From Alligator mississippiensis (Eukaryota; Chordata; Crocodylia; Alligatoridae), in NCBI RefSeq assembly GCF_030867095.1, contig NC_081831.1, positions 22,606,001-22,670,000 of the forward strand: DNA of 64,000 nt. Direction: 5' to 3'. The notes below the pieces were generated by a model. The model was given only the letters and a program-made list of their open reading frames with translations, was not told the DNA's origin and made no database searches. Shown piece after piece: positions 11,131 to 21,834 of this stretch. Position numbers and translations under genes: made by a program. How positions within the stretch are numbered: position 1 is the first letter of the stretch; every line of letters begins with the position of its first letter.

Positions 11131-12180
11131 TCTCTCTCCTTTCTCTCTCTATTGTTTCATTTTAGAGATATAATATTTTCACCCTTGATCCCTCCTCCCC
11201 CACCCCTCCAACATTTGTATTCCCTCCATTCTCAGCTATTTTTCTTCATTCTGACTTCCCCTTCAATCCTCCCTTTGCTGTGCTCTTGCCGACACATTTT
11301 TCTAGAAAGCCCGCTGGCAAAAGTCCCACTGACTCGAGCGGGTCCCGCCGGCAGCTAAAATAAGTTGTTACTGCGTTGATTCGGGGAGGAGGGGAAGAGG
11401 TCTTGGAATAAAAAAAGAATTTCAGATGGGCTTGGGTAGCTCATTTTGCTCTAAAAACCAGAGGGAACCAAGAGGGAATAGGCCGGCCGGCAGGGCTGGA
11501 TGCAAAATATTTAATAGAAACATTTCCAGTGGGGCCGGGCTGCTTGGAAAAGCAGGCAAAATCTTACTAGGATTTCTAGTAACTCCTCCAAGGCTCGGGT
11601 GCTAGCAAGCAGTCTGGGCTTGTGCTGGGGAAGCCGCCAGGAAAGCTCAGCACCTATTTTTTATCTACAGAATCCAGCCACCCGCCCCAGGAAGAGGGTA
11701 AAAAGGTATCGAAGGCTTCAACTCTCCTCCCGCCGCCCCTCGACATCCTGCTATATAAAACCCATTAAGGACTGGAAGGCTGGAATGGAGGGGCCACAAC
11801 AGGGAAGGAGATGGATTGATTTTCCATCAGCAGAGCAAGGGAATTTAATATATAGCAATGGTTTTTTTTACATAAAAATATCTTCTGAACCACTTCCAGG
11901 CGCACAATGTAGCTCCCCGCCACTGGCCCCACTCTCTTGCTGTCCAAGCCCAGGGCTCATTGAGTGCCCCTCGCTTGAAGGTGGCGGAGTCCCGCCAACC
12001 ACAGACCTGTCCTGAATCCCCAAAGTTGAAAAAAACTCACACTGCGAAGGGGGAGGAAAGCAGCCCGGTTGGTTAAGTAAATTGGATTTGGAATGTGTGA
12101 CTAATAATTGCTTTAATGTATGCCATGTATAGCGCGGGTGTATTATACACATGTGAGTGACACGCTTCCCCCTAGATTAG
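11131..12180. promoter_or_regulatory. Candidate conserved intronic block
   Basis: Continuation of AT-rich, repeat-free DNA. Candidate cores: AAAATATTTAATAGAAACATTT (about 11504), TTTAATATATAGCAATGG (about 11842) and TGACTAATAATTGCTTTAATG (about 12098). No coding exon. A tetrapod multi-species alignment would be needed to delimit elements. Confidence 0.35.
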
Positions 12181-12379
12181 ACTCATTTTATGTAATAGGT
12201 TCAGGGAGCATGATTATATATATTAGCGTGAGGGGAACAATGCCCAGCCCTGGAAAATAAGGCCCAACTCTTTCGGGTGTCCCCCCTTTCACGCCAGGCC
12301 CCTCTGTAGAATTGCACTGGGCACCGAAACACGACTTGAAAATGCAGGCCCACGCATTGATGTACAGACCCCAATAACA

Positions 12380-12917
12380 CCTCTACTAAGCATGCACACA
12401 CACATCCTACACATGTTTTATCAGTGCATGGCTCTATTTATATGATATAGACATATAGGACAGATGTGCAGTGTGCAGAGGTGACTGCATTATTATTTAT
12501 ATTGGTAAGACAGGATGATACAGCTATATGCTAGCCAGATTATAAACCAACCCATTTTAACCACAGGTATATTATGTATACGGGATTACACTTTATATTC
12601 ACACATACACACTATATGTATGCATATATTCACACACATAAATGTATGGATTAATGCATTATATATGTGCATGTGCACTAATTAAATAAGATTATGTTTT
12701 ATATTCATACATACATATGTTCATAGTCTATGCTAACCTGTATATACACTATGCATGTTTATAATGTGGGTTGATATAAATATGGACATTTTTATAGATA
12801 AATATGTATGCACGTGTGTGCACACACACACATTTTTTATATAGTGTGAATATTAAATATAATTGCATATAATTAGTACACACATATATAATATATGTCT
12901 ATACTCTATACAAATCC

Positions 12918-12951
<34 letters not shown>

Positions 12952-13740
12952 TGTGTATGCATATAAAATAGAATCCTATAGAAATAGTATAAAAACACAA
13001 CATGGGCTGGAATATAAAATACATAGTATACAGTATCACACATCCATTCATACCTGAGTCTACATATGTAATTATACTATTGTTATAGACCCACAGTAAA
13101 ATAATCATACATATATACCATGCACTTTATAATATGTAAATATAAATGTAGGCCCAGATATTACTGTATGTGATTTAATTGTAATATTATGTCTTTATGA
13201 TACTAAATATACTATATAAATTCATTAGTTACAAACCTATATTATATACTTTGTATATAATATGTTGATTTATTATATGTATCATATAATAGAATAAATA
13301 AATATATGTGGGCATGAGTGTGTATGCAAACCCATATTACATACAATGTGTGTAGTTTGTATATGTGATAATACTGCATACAAAAGCTAGAAATACTACA
13401 CAGAGGCCCAAGGCCCATATACAGAATGTACACACATAATATGTGGATCTGTTTATAATATATGGTGGGTGCATCTGTAATATGAAGTAGATAGACATGC
13501 ATATCATATCAAATTATTTATACACGCACACACGCAGACTAACCGCATATAAAAACAGTATTGATTACATTTGCCTAATCACACTGTAGCACATGTGGCA
13601 TGGCACTAGATATCTAAAACACACACGCACACTTGTTATATTGTTGGTAAGACGCACATTCAAAAACAGGCATATTCATTACTGCATGCACACACTGCCA
13701 TGTGTGTATGTGCACACGTGTGCATGCATGTGCCTCCACG
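12380..13740. repeat. AT/TA and CA low-complexity region
   Basis: About 1.3 kb of TATA-, CATA- and CACA-rich cryptic repeats, including a (TA)n(GA)n run at about 12918-12950. Degenerate TATAATATG and ATATACATA words recur without a clear period. No gene content. Confidence 0.65.
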
Positions 13741-14985
13741 AAAAAAGGCCAACATTCAGTACAACTGGCTCTGTCATGTTCCAGAGGGCACAGCACCACT
13801 GCAGGTAATCATGGGCCGAAATGTTGCTTCAACCCAGCCAAGCCTACCCCTGGTGCCTGCCCCCACTTCTGCCCCAGAGGCCCTAGCTAGTAATTTCACA
13901 CTGGTGAGTAAAAGGACAACTGGGGTGACTTAGCAGCACCAAACAAAAGGCAGGGGGAGCCTTTGGAATGATGGAAAGAAATTTGGTGAGCCCAACAGCG
14001 GGTGCCCCTGCGAGCACACCCCTGCCCCTGACAATACAACCCACACTTGGACAGCGCATGCCCCTTCAAATGTCTGTGGGACCCCTACCACCACTGCTTG
14101 AAACCCTGATCACTTCCATTCCAGCCCCAAGGCTGCTATACAACCCCAGGCCTGCCCTACCACTACTGAATTCTTGCCTCTAATCCCTCTCGATCCAAAG
14201 GGACAGCAGCGTGAGGGCAGAGGAGCCCCTGGCATGGGGTTGGGGTAGAGGATGTAGGATTGGGCCCTCCAAAAAATTTAAACAACCCAATTCTAAGCCT
14301 CTTCTCGGCCTGGTACACAGGCCAAGACTGGGGCTGCCCCTCAAGCTGGGAATGAGCGGGACTGCTCCAGCAGCTGAGGTTAGACAAGGCTCAGTCTTCA
14401 AAGGCTAATAAGAGGGGGAAGAAGAAACCCCAGGCCAAACCTTTGCTGGGAAAACCAGATCAAAAGCAAGAGGCTGAGAAAGAAAAAGAGGTGGGGGGCA
14501 GCAAATGTGCCAGGCTGGTTTTAATTCACCGGGCACAGACAAGGGGCAGCTCCAAGAGCGCAGGCCTGGCTTTCCTTCCCAGAGGCAGAAATGAAAGTGT
14601 TCTCTGCAGCCTGGCAGCTACCCAAGGCCAGGACAGCCAGCCAGGAAAACAAACAGCCAGGGGAAGATCTCCCCCAGAAATGGCCCGAACTACCCCAGCT
14701 GGAAAGGGAAGGTGCTGGGAAAGTAGGGCCTGGAAAAACTGTGGCAAGAGCTGTCCCCGATCCCCAGCTCTGTGGCCAGAGTGAAAGCCAGGTGGGCAGC
14801 ACCAAGGGACAGCTCACTCCCAACAGAGCTGGCTACGGCCTAATGCAGCTCAGGTATATAGCGATGAATAAATAAAAGCACTGATGCTGGGGAGACAGAG
14901 AGAAGCATGGGCCTGGACACTAGAACCGTTCAGCTGAAGCCTGCACCACTGCAGACAGCGACGAGTTTGGGGCAGGATGGACGGG
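13741..14985. other. NFIX intron, unique sequence
   Basis: Average-composition DNA without recognisable exon or repeat. Open frames up to 113 codons overlap one another on both strands and carry no domain. Confidence 0.4.
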
Positions 14986-14989
14986 GTGG

Positions 14990-15560
14990 AAATTATGAAG
15001 TAAAACCTAACAGCAAAACTCCTCCCAAGGAAAAGAGGATTCCTTCCTAATTAATGGAGCCTTGTTAAATCTGTCCGCAATCGGCTATTATCTTTTTACT
15101 ATTTTTTTCTGTCCTGGGCCCACTGCGTTTGCCTGTTTTTCTTCATCCCTTTTCTGTCTCATCCAGCATTGCCTTATAGCCACAGGACAGACGTGCCTAT
15201 ACGTGCCCTGGCCCTGCCATTGCCACCATGTTAGGATTGTTTTATTAGGAGCTATTGGTTTTTAATTGTTCTCTTGGCACCCCGGAACATAGCGGCAGGG
15301 GGGCGGGGAGGGGGGGAGATGCCTTTATAAATGAAATTAATATCATTAACAAGGCTGCTGGGGCACAATAGGAGCCTCTTACGCATAACAGAGAAACATA
15401 AGCCATCCCGTCGGCGATACGGGAGGAAGCACAATAAATCACGGCATAACTGGAACAGGCCTGCATTCTAGCAACAGCCAGAAGACTCCATGTATCGCAT
15501 GGGTTATATATATGCACACACCGGTGGTGAGCTGCATCGCCCACTCACAAGGGCATGAGA
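14990..15560. promoter_or_regulatory. Candidate conserved intronic block
   Basis: Repeat-free, with cores such as CCTTCCTAATTAATGGAGCC (about 15040), GAGCTATTGGTTTTTAATTG (about 15249) and ATAAATGAAATTAATATCATT (about 15327). Looks like conserved regulatory DNA of a developmental-gene intron; not provable here. Confidence 0.35.
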
Positions 15561-15636
15561 ATCACGTATTCTAGATGCACATGTACTGGCCAGGCATGGT
15601 GCTGATGTGATACAAATGACTGAAACACCCACACGC

Positions 15637-15680
15637 TATATTATATTATATTATATTATATTATATTATATTATATTATA
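15637..15680. repeat. (TTATA)n pentanucleotide microsatellite
   Basis: Nine or so perfect TTATA copies, same unit and register as the array at 9394-9450. Confidence 0.95.
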
Positions 15681-15719
15681 CATTGCATTTACTGTGCTGT
15701 GAAACAGAAGTGGCACTTA

Positions 15720-16080
15720 AGATATATATTATATACGTATGTATGTATATACATATATTTTATCTATATATACAGCAACACAAGCTTTTAAGTATAGAAC
15801 TATGAGATGTGTGTATGTTACACCCAAGAAAAATAAGAGGCTTTATCTTTTATTTATACAAATATATCTATATAGATATTTTTGTAGCTATATATTTATA
15901 GAGATATAACTCCCATGCACTATTGTATTATCCATCCATCTATATGTGTGTAGACAGATAGATAAATATGTATAGAGAGAGAATATGCAGTCTCTCAGAT
16001 ATAATGCATACGCACATGCACGCATATGCGCACGCATACACACACACGTAAATATGTACAAACTACCTATTACTTAGATA
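15720..16080. repeat. TA-rich low-complexity sequence
   Basis: TATA/TATG-rich with ACGTATGTATGTATATAC near 15737 and a CACA run near 16040. No gene content. Confidence 0.6.
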
Positions 16081-16439
16081 AAGAACTAAATTTGCCCAAC
16101 CAGTAATAACATTACAGCAGTCCCATTTCTCCTGCTTCCACCAACCAAATACTGCTGGGATCTAGAACTAAGAAATGTAGAAATATAAAAAATATATAGC
16201 TAAGTCCATGGAAGACTCAGATTCTGTACGTGCACACATCTCTAGATGCATACGTTATACCAAAGGGAATGCTCTGCATTATCTAAGTGTCTCATACCTT
16301 GGGTACAGCTCACAGATGCATGTATATACAAACGTGCAGTACCTACGAGACATATTTATGGAAAGGTTTTCCTGTAAGAATAAGCAAAGGTTCCTTATTT
16401 CTATGCCTCCATGTACCTGGCAGCTGCTTATTCATTACT

Positions 16440-17760
16440 AAGCTGCCGTTACTGTCTCCGGAGTAACTTGCAAAACTTAGAAACTATGCTCCAAAAAGCA
16501 GAGGCCCAGCTTTCTAAGAACTGTGCTGTCAGCACCTAGGAGGGAAATATGCAATGGTTTATTTGCCCTGTCCTCAAAGCAGGTCAACTGCCGTGAGCCC
16601 GCACTAGCCCATAATCAATAATCACGATAATTCAAGCCGGCGCTATCCAGTACGCCTCTGTGAAGAAACCAGCCAGCACTGAAATGCCTGAAGCCCCGTT
16701 TTCCCTGCATCCCCCCAAATGCACAAATCACCTCGCAAAGGTTTTTATGCCATGCGCTGCAAAGCAGTGAAAAACCACAGAAATTACGGCCAATTATAAA
16801 GCTCCGTCTCTGTCAAACCTCAAAAAGGCCAACATGGGCAAAAAAGAAAAGGGGGAAAAATACATATAATTAAAAAAAACCTCCTTGCTAAAAAACCAAC
16901 ACTCCTTCCTAATTGTGGGTGCTGCTCACATACATTTATTTACTTGGCTACTTAGTCAAGCAAAAGCAATTTAAAACAATAAAGGGGCAGTGAGATTTTA
17001 GAAGCCTGCAATGGACGCTGCTATTTTGCAAAGCGAATAAAAGCAGGGAGGTTTGTCCTGAAGAGGAAAACCAATGGCTAATCTGCAAAGATTTTTTTAA
17101 AATGATAATGAAAAGATGGTAAAAATGCTCAGAATTGGCCTTTTATTAATTAAAAAAATGTAAATTAAAGGGCAAAAATTAAGCTCCTTTCATTAAAAAA
17201 AAAAAAAGGAAAATAATTCACGCCAAGCAGGTTTTCTTCACAACCTAAAAAAAACCCTCCTGAAATATTCTCTAGGAGGAGGCTGGGCTCTAACTCATTG
17301 CCTGACAACTTCGCTCTCTTGCATTTTTAAAGAAAACTTGCTCCAGTCCCTCGACCCCTCTTCCCCCTTGTCCCTAGGAAATATTCCATCAGAGAGGACC
17401 GGGATTAGCAGGAGCTGCGGGGCTGGCTTGAAGCTGAGCAGTTCTTCCTTTCTGAGAAGCTTAATTTAAAAACAATTCCCCCACCCGCTCTCTAATGCCA
17501 CAAGGGCTCTGGGACAGAGTTGGGGCTGGAGGTTTTTTCAGCAAACTCAAAAGCAAAAGTGCTTTTGCTTCCCTGAGCCTTTGCCATGCTGCTTTTGGGA
17601 TGGGGAATGATATCCATATACCCCCCAAAATGGAAAAGGATTTCCCTTTTTAGTCCATCTTAACACCCTGCAAAATAGGCTACCTGTTCCAAATACATAA
17701 CCTCAACCCTAGGAGCTGCTAAAATGCCAGCACTTGCTTTAATTTTCACTCATTAGATTA
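16440..17760. promoter_or_regulatory. Candidate conserved intronic block near NFIX start exon
   Basis: About 1.3 kb without interspersed repeats, rich in TTTATTAATT, AATTTAAAAACAATT and CCAATTATAAAG-type words. This lies 1.7-3 kb downstream of the NFIX start exon, a common place for enhancers. No exon features. Confidence 0.35.
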
Positions 17761-17770
17761 TAAAGAGGGT

Positions 17771-17829
17771 TATTGTTGTTGTTGTTATTATTATTATTAT
17801 TAATAATAATAATAATGATAATAATAATT
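17771..17829. repeat. Mirrored trinucleotide tract (ATT)n/(AAT)n
   Basis: TTG then TTA triplets run into AAT/ATA triplets with a centre near 17801. The two arms are reverse complements and could fold as a cruciform or hairpin. Confidence 0.85.
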
Positions 17830-17859
17830 TTAAGAGAGTTACAAAATAATTTTTCTTCT

Positions 17860-19406
17860 GCCTCCAAACAGAATCTCTCCGTCTTTGCTCACAAATGTCA
17901 CAAACTTCCAGCTAACCACCCCAACCAACCAAGCTAATTATGTGCAGTGACTTGTCTGAAAACTCTGAGCTGCAAAGTTAAGGCATCTCAGTCTCTTGCT
18001 TTTAAAATATAATAATAAAAAAAAATCCCCTGATTGAATGAAGAGCAAAATCCAACACTACTTTGCTCTCCAGATTTGTGGGCTGAGCAAGGAAGAGGAG
18101 GGCAAACAGGGGGAGTATGGACTGTTTCCCAAGGCAGATCATCCACAACAGACTCCAAAAGGGACAAACTTTAAGGCATTTTCTTATCTTTTCCCCCCTC
18201 TCCTGCTTGGTTCCAAATACTGCAAAGGTCCCTGTCTTTTTGTCTCCTTTTCTCTTGGCAGCTTGTAACATTTCAGCTCTTTCCCAGCTTGGATCAAGGC
18301 ACAAAGCCCCAGCAACACGGCTCAAATAATAATGAAAAAAAAAAGGACTTCTGCAAACTCTTCCCACAGCCCCCCTCGCTTGCACCAAACCCCCTTGACT
18401 TGCAGGTCGCACTTTCTGCAACTCCCTCTTCCCCCCGAGCACAAGGAAACCCCCTGGCTTTTCCCCCCTTCTTTCGTTTTTCTTTTTAAAGTTCTGGTTC
18501 CTGCAGAAGCAAAACTTTTCCAGCAAGGAGACAGAGGAGGTGAAAAAAAAGCAATGGGGGAAAAAAATAATAAATCTCCCCTACCTGCCCCCGAGAAGCG
18601 AGAGCCAAGGAGCAGGCACAGGAGGGGGAAACAGTAAGAAAGCTTTGGTTTGATCCTGGATTTGGAGAGGGGAGGATATAGCTGTGTTCCACAGCAGAGG
18701 ACAAGGCTGGCTTGGCTTTGCCTCTCCTCCCCTCCTTGGAAAAGAAAAGATCTCAGTTCCTTGCATCTGTAGACACCAGAGGCAGGGAACTCCCCAGCAG
18801 CTTGATGCCAGAGACAGCAAGGGGGGGGATTAAAAAAACCAAACCCACCCACCCAAGTGTGCCCCAGCAAAGGCCACTATTAACACCCCTCCTTCAAAGT
18901 TTGCCCTGCTCCCCCCCACACAGTTTCCAAACCAAACTTGCAAGCCCCAGCCCTGCCCTGCCTTGCAGCCTCCTCTTTCTCTCTTTTTTCCTTTCTTTTT
19001 TCCCCTCTTTTTCCTTTCTTTTTTTTATTTTCCCAATAAATTTGGGAGAAGCGCCATTTTCTAAACTCCTAAACCCATGTGCAGTGAATATAACAAAGAC
19101 CTTGGAAAGATGCCATCAAACCCTCTCTCTGTGCAGAGAGAGGGAGAGAGAGGGGAAGAATTTTTGTTTCCAACAAAACCGCACGGAGACAGAAATAATC
19201 CTCGGAGCGGCACCAACAACACCGACTTTGTGCCGGGCGAGGGGAAGGGGAGAGAGGGGGGGAATGAAGGAGGAGAAGAAACCCAAGAAGAGAGGGGAGA
19301 GAGGGAAAGGGAAAGAGAGAGAGAGAGAGAGGGAGGGAGGGCAGGAGGCAGCAGCCCGGCTGCGGATGGATGCGGGGGAAAGGCGGTGGGGCGGGGGCTC
19401 TGTTAC
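17860..19406 (-). other. 5' end of NFIX intron 1 with homopurine/homopyrimidine tracts
   Basis: Contains a polypyrimidine run on the plus strand at 18975-19030 and polypurine (GA)n tracts at 19130-19165 and 19250-19345. These give spurious K/R/E-rich or S/L/P-rich open frames up to 236 codons. No splice-consistent exon was found. Confidence 0.5.
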
Positions 19407-19433
19407 CTGGGTCAGGCAGTAGGGGGAATACAT
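19407..19433 (-). CDS. NFIX: NFIX first coding exon (N-terminal 9 residues)
   Basis: NFIX is a nuclear factor I/CTF transcription factor that binds TTGGC(N5)GCCAA palindromes as a dimer and acts in neural, muscle and blood development. On the minus strand the sequence reads ATG then codons for MYSPYCLTQ, ending exactly at a GTAACA splice donor. These nine residues match the known NFIX start. The paralogues differ as I recall them: NFIA MYSPLCLTQ, NFIB MMYSPICLTQ, NFIC MYSSPLCLTQ, so the tyrosine at position 5 points to NFIX. The exon is phase 0, as expected before DEFHPF of exon 2. It lies at the inner edge of a CpG-rich block. The extent of the 5' UTR cannot be read from sequence alone. The match is short, but the exact donor, the CpG context and GADD45GIP1 in synteny make it firm. 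Confidence 0.88.
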
Positions 19434-19567
19434 GGTTATTTGGGGAGGGCCGATGTTGCGCCACCGTGTGTCACCCGGAGCCCGGCTGGGGGAGCCGCCG
19501 CATCGCTAGCGCCGCCGGCAGAGAGGCTCCCGCGCCGCGCCGCGCCGTGACCCCGCCTCGGAGCGCT

Positions 19568-19579
19568 GAAAGTGAAAGT
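19568..19579 (+). promoter_or_regulatory. IRF-element-like motif upstream of NFIX ATG
   Basis: GAAAGTGAAAGT fits the published IRF-E consensus G(A)AAA(G/C)(T/C)GAAA(G/C)(T/C) at every position. It lies about 135 bp upstream of the NFIX start codon in CpG-island sequence. Whether it is bound is unknown. Confidence 0.35.
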
Positions 19580-19676
19580 TTAGACAAAGTTTGGAACCGA
19601 GGAGACTTTTGCCTGGAGAAAGCGGCAAGCTCCCTCCCACCGCCCGCCCCGCCCCGCGCGGGACCGAGGAGTCCGG

Positions 19677-19985
19677 GGCGTGCACGCACACGCACGCACA
19701 CACACACACAACACGGGCGGCGGGGGCACACGCATGGAACCCAGGCGTCCGAGACACACTCATACACACACACAACACAGGCGTCGGGGGCACACGCGCA
19801 GAAGCCCAGGACACACGCACGCACACACACAACACAGGAATCGGGGACACACGCACAGAACCCAGGAGTCTGCGATCCCCACACACACGCACGCACAGAC
19901 CCCAGATGCCTGGGATACGAACACACACGCACACCCGCCATCACAGACACACGCACACACACACACACTTGGGATGCTTGGGTGG
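19677..19985. repeat. Composite tandem array: (AC)n alternating with a family A core
   Basis: Repeating pattern of ACACACGCACGCACACAC plus a 20-30 bp block with the family A word, e.g. GAACCCAGGCGTCCG, CACAGGCGTCGGGG, GAAGCCCAGG, GAACCCAGGAGTCTG, GACCCCAGATGCCTGG. Unit length is roughly 55-70 bp. Similar composites lie near 31.78 kb and 51.1 kb. The array starts about 245 bp upstream of the NFIX ATG. Confidence 0.75.
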
Positions 19986-20056
19986 GGGGGGGGTCGCATG
20001 GAAGGTGGAGCCCCTCGGCTGCGTGTGTGTCGGACTCCTGGGTTCTGTGCGTGTGC

Positions 20057-20058
<2 letters not shown>

Positions 20059-20106
<48 letters not shown>
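20059..20106. repeat. (GT)24 microsatellite near NFIX promoter
   Basis: Pure GT run of 48 bases, capable of forming Z-DNA, about 630 bp upstream of the NFIX start codon. A second short GT run is at about 20139-20153. Confidence 0.95.
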
Positions 20107-20108
<2 letters not shown>

Positions 20109-20835
20109 GGGGGACGCGGGACTTCTGAGATCTATGCATGTGTGTGTGTGTGTGGCACTCCCGCACTTTGGGACACTCGGACACACACACATGGGATTCC
20201 CCCCGCACCACCACCACCCCGTTTTCTGCCCACCAGCGGCAGCCCCGGGAGGGGGCAACTCGGGCCAGGCGGGGGGGGGGAGCCGGGGGATGCGCTGGGA
20301 CTTGACCCGCGGCAGAGTGGACACATGGGCGGGGGGAGCAGCGACGTCATCCCTGGCCGCAACGTCAACGATTCAACGTCAAAGACAGCTAAACCCCCCT
20401 CCCCCCCACACACACTGCCCCGGGACACCGAGACAACGCGGGGCCGCGACCCTGCGGGGTCGGACAAACAGACAAGCGGGGGAGGGAGGGTCACACAGGA
20501 ACAGACGGACTGACCGCGGGGAGGGGTGAGGAGGCGGACAGACGAGGGCAACCATGGACCGGGATAAGCTCACAGACGGCCGCTACATCCGGACAGATCA
20601 GGGCAGGTGGGGACCTAGACTGACGGAGCCGCCGCCCCCTGCCCCGGGGTTGCGGGGGTGGAAGGGGCCCGAGCCCTGGGGGGCACCCAGCGCCCTGCCC
20701 CCAGCCCCCCAGCTCCCCAGCCCGTGTGTACGGGGACGCAGCGGCTACATCAGGACAGACAGGCTCAAAGACCAGCGCTGTCCATGGGGCAGATACTGGA
20801 TATTGCACACAGGGGCTGACAGATACATGTTGGGG

Positions 20836-20836
<1 letters not shown>

Positions 20837-20868
<32 letters not shown>

Positions 20869-21400
20869 GGTCACACACCTGCATGCACATGATATACACA
20901 GAGACAGGTACACACAGGGACTGGACACATATGTGCATACGTGACAGACACACAAACACAGCCTACACATGGCCCACTCATAGGTAGACGGGAGATCCAC
21001 ACGCCGGCACAGGTGCTGGATACACACCAGGGAAGCATGAGCAGATACAAACATGCACTGGACACGCACAGAATATGCACGTGCACACATACGTGCCAGA
21101 TCTGCATTCGCAGCACACACCCAGGTGCAGGAAGCCAGATCAAACACACAACGCAAGAGATACAGTGGATGCAGGCCCATGGAGAGCAAACACATGCATG
21201 CACACGCACCCTGGGTCCAAATGCATGAAATACACAGTGCACATAAGCAGAAACCCAAAACACAGGCAGTGAGCACACACACACATATAGGATCCCAGTA
21301 CACAGACAACGATTGCATGCACATACATGCACACACACAGTATCCCAATGCAGACAGTGAACACACATGTATACACACATGCAGGATCCCATTGCTTTGG
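20837..21400. repeat. CA-rich cryptic simple repeat
   Basis: A pure CA run (20839-20866) followed by about 500 bp of decayed CACA/CATG/CAGA words. It accounts for long cysteine- and threonine-rich frames on both strands. Confidence 0.75.
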
Positions 21401-21830
21401 CGCCAGGTTATGGCTTTCAGGAACACCTGAGCCCTCCCAGGGCCAGAAAAGCCCCAAGTCCCCTGGGGAATGCCCTCCCTACCACTCCCCCAGCCACATC
21501 CCTGCCCCTTTCCAACATGCTGGAGCCCAGGGCCCGGGTCGGGCAGGTGGAAAGGGACATGGACAGCCAGGAGCCAACCTGGGAATGAAACCCAGGAATC
21601 CAGGCTCCTGGTTCTCCCTGCTCCAACCATGCAGCCCCCTTCCCCCCACAGAGCCCAACTCAGGCCTCCACAGCAGCAGCCCCTAAGGCACCCTATAAGC
21701 TCTGGGGCCTCTTGCACCCTGCCAGGATGCACATGGAGCCCCTTCCCACCATAACGGGGTCCCCCGAGGCCAGCTGCACCCTGGCCCTGCCCAGAGAAGG
21801 ACCCCCACATCATGAATGCATCCCACCCCT
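21401..21830. other. Upstream NFIX flank, no gene
   Basis: GC-rich unique sequence with one reverse family A unit (GAAACCCAGGAATCCAGGCTC, 21588-21608). Confidence 0.4.
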
Positions 21831-21834
21831 GTCA

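Larger units (their letters stand above)
1..19406 (-). other. NFIX: NFIX intron 1, 5' portion (partial)
   Basis: This is the intron that follows the NFIX start exon at 19407-19433; it begins with a GTAACA donor on the minus strand and runs off the left edge. The next NFI exon is about 530 bp and encodes the CTF/NFI DNA-binding domain (starting DEFHPFIEALLPHV). No such open frame is seen anywhere in the interval, so at least 19.4 kb of intron is present; a very long first intron is usual for vertebrate NFI genes. The left half is rich in SINE-derived repeats. The right half (about 10.9-19 kb) is AT-rich and almost free of interspersed repeats, as regulatory introns often are. No other coding exon is supported here. 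Confidence 0.8.
19434..20560 (-). promoter_or_regulatory. NFIX: NFIX CpG-rich promoter / 5' UTR region
   Basis: Immediately upstream of the NFIX ATG (higher coordinates), CG dinucleotides are dense, especially at 19440-19680. No TATA box is evident, in keeping with a CpG-island promoter. A GAAAGTGAAAGT element at 19568-19579 matches the IRF-element consensus. Beyond 19677 the island is interrupted by CA-rich tandem repeats and a pure GT run (listed separately), then resumes at about 20220-20560 with CG-rich sequence and several CGTCA half-sites near 20343-20380. The transcription start site is not determinable here. Confidence 0.6.

Noticed and set aside
1-19406. NFIX exon 2 (DNA-binding domain)
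   Set aside because: No frame resembling DEFHPFIEALLPHV or the rest of the NFI domain occurs; the exon must lie left of the window.
18712-19422. 236-codon plus frame overlapping the NFIX start exon
   Set aside because: Comes from polypyrimidine and GA-rich tracts; antisense to the NFIX exon.
20491-21813. 440-codon open frame on the minus strand
   Set aside because: Mostly translated CA/TG simple repeat (cysteine, valine and histidine runs) flanked by GC-rich intergenic DNA.
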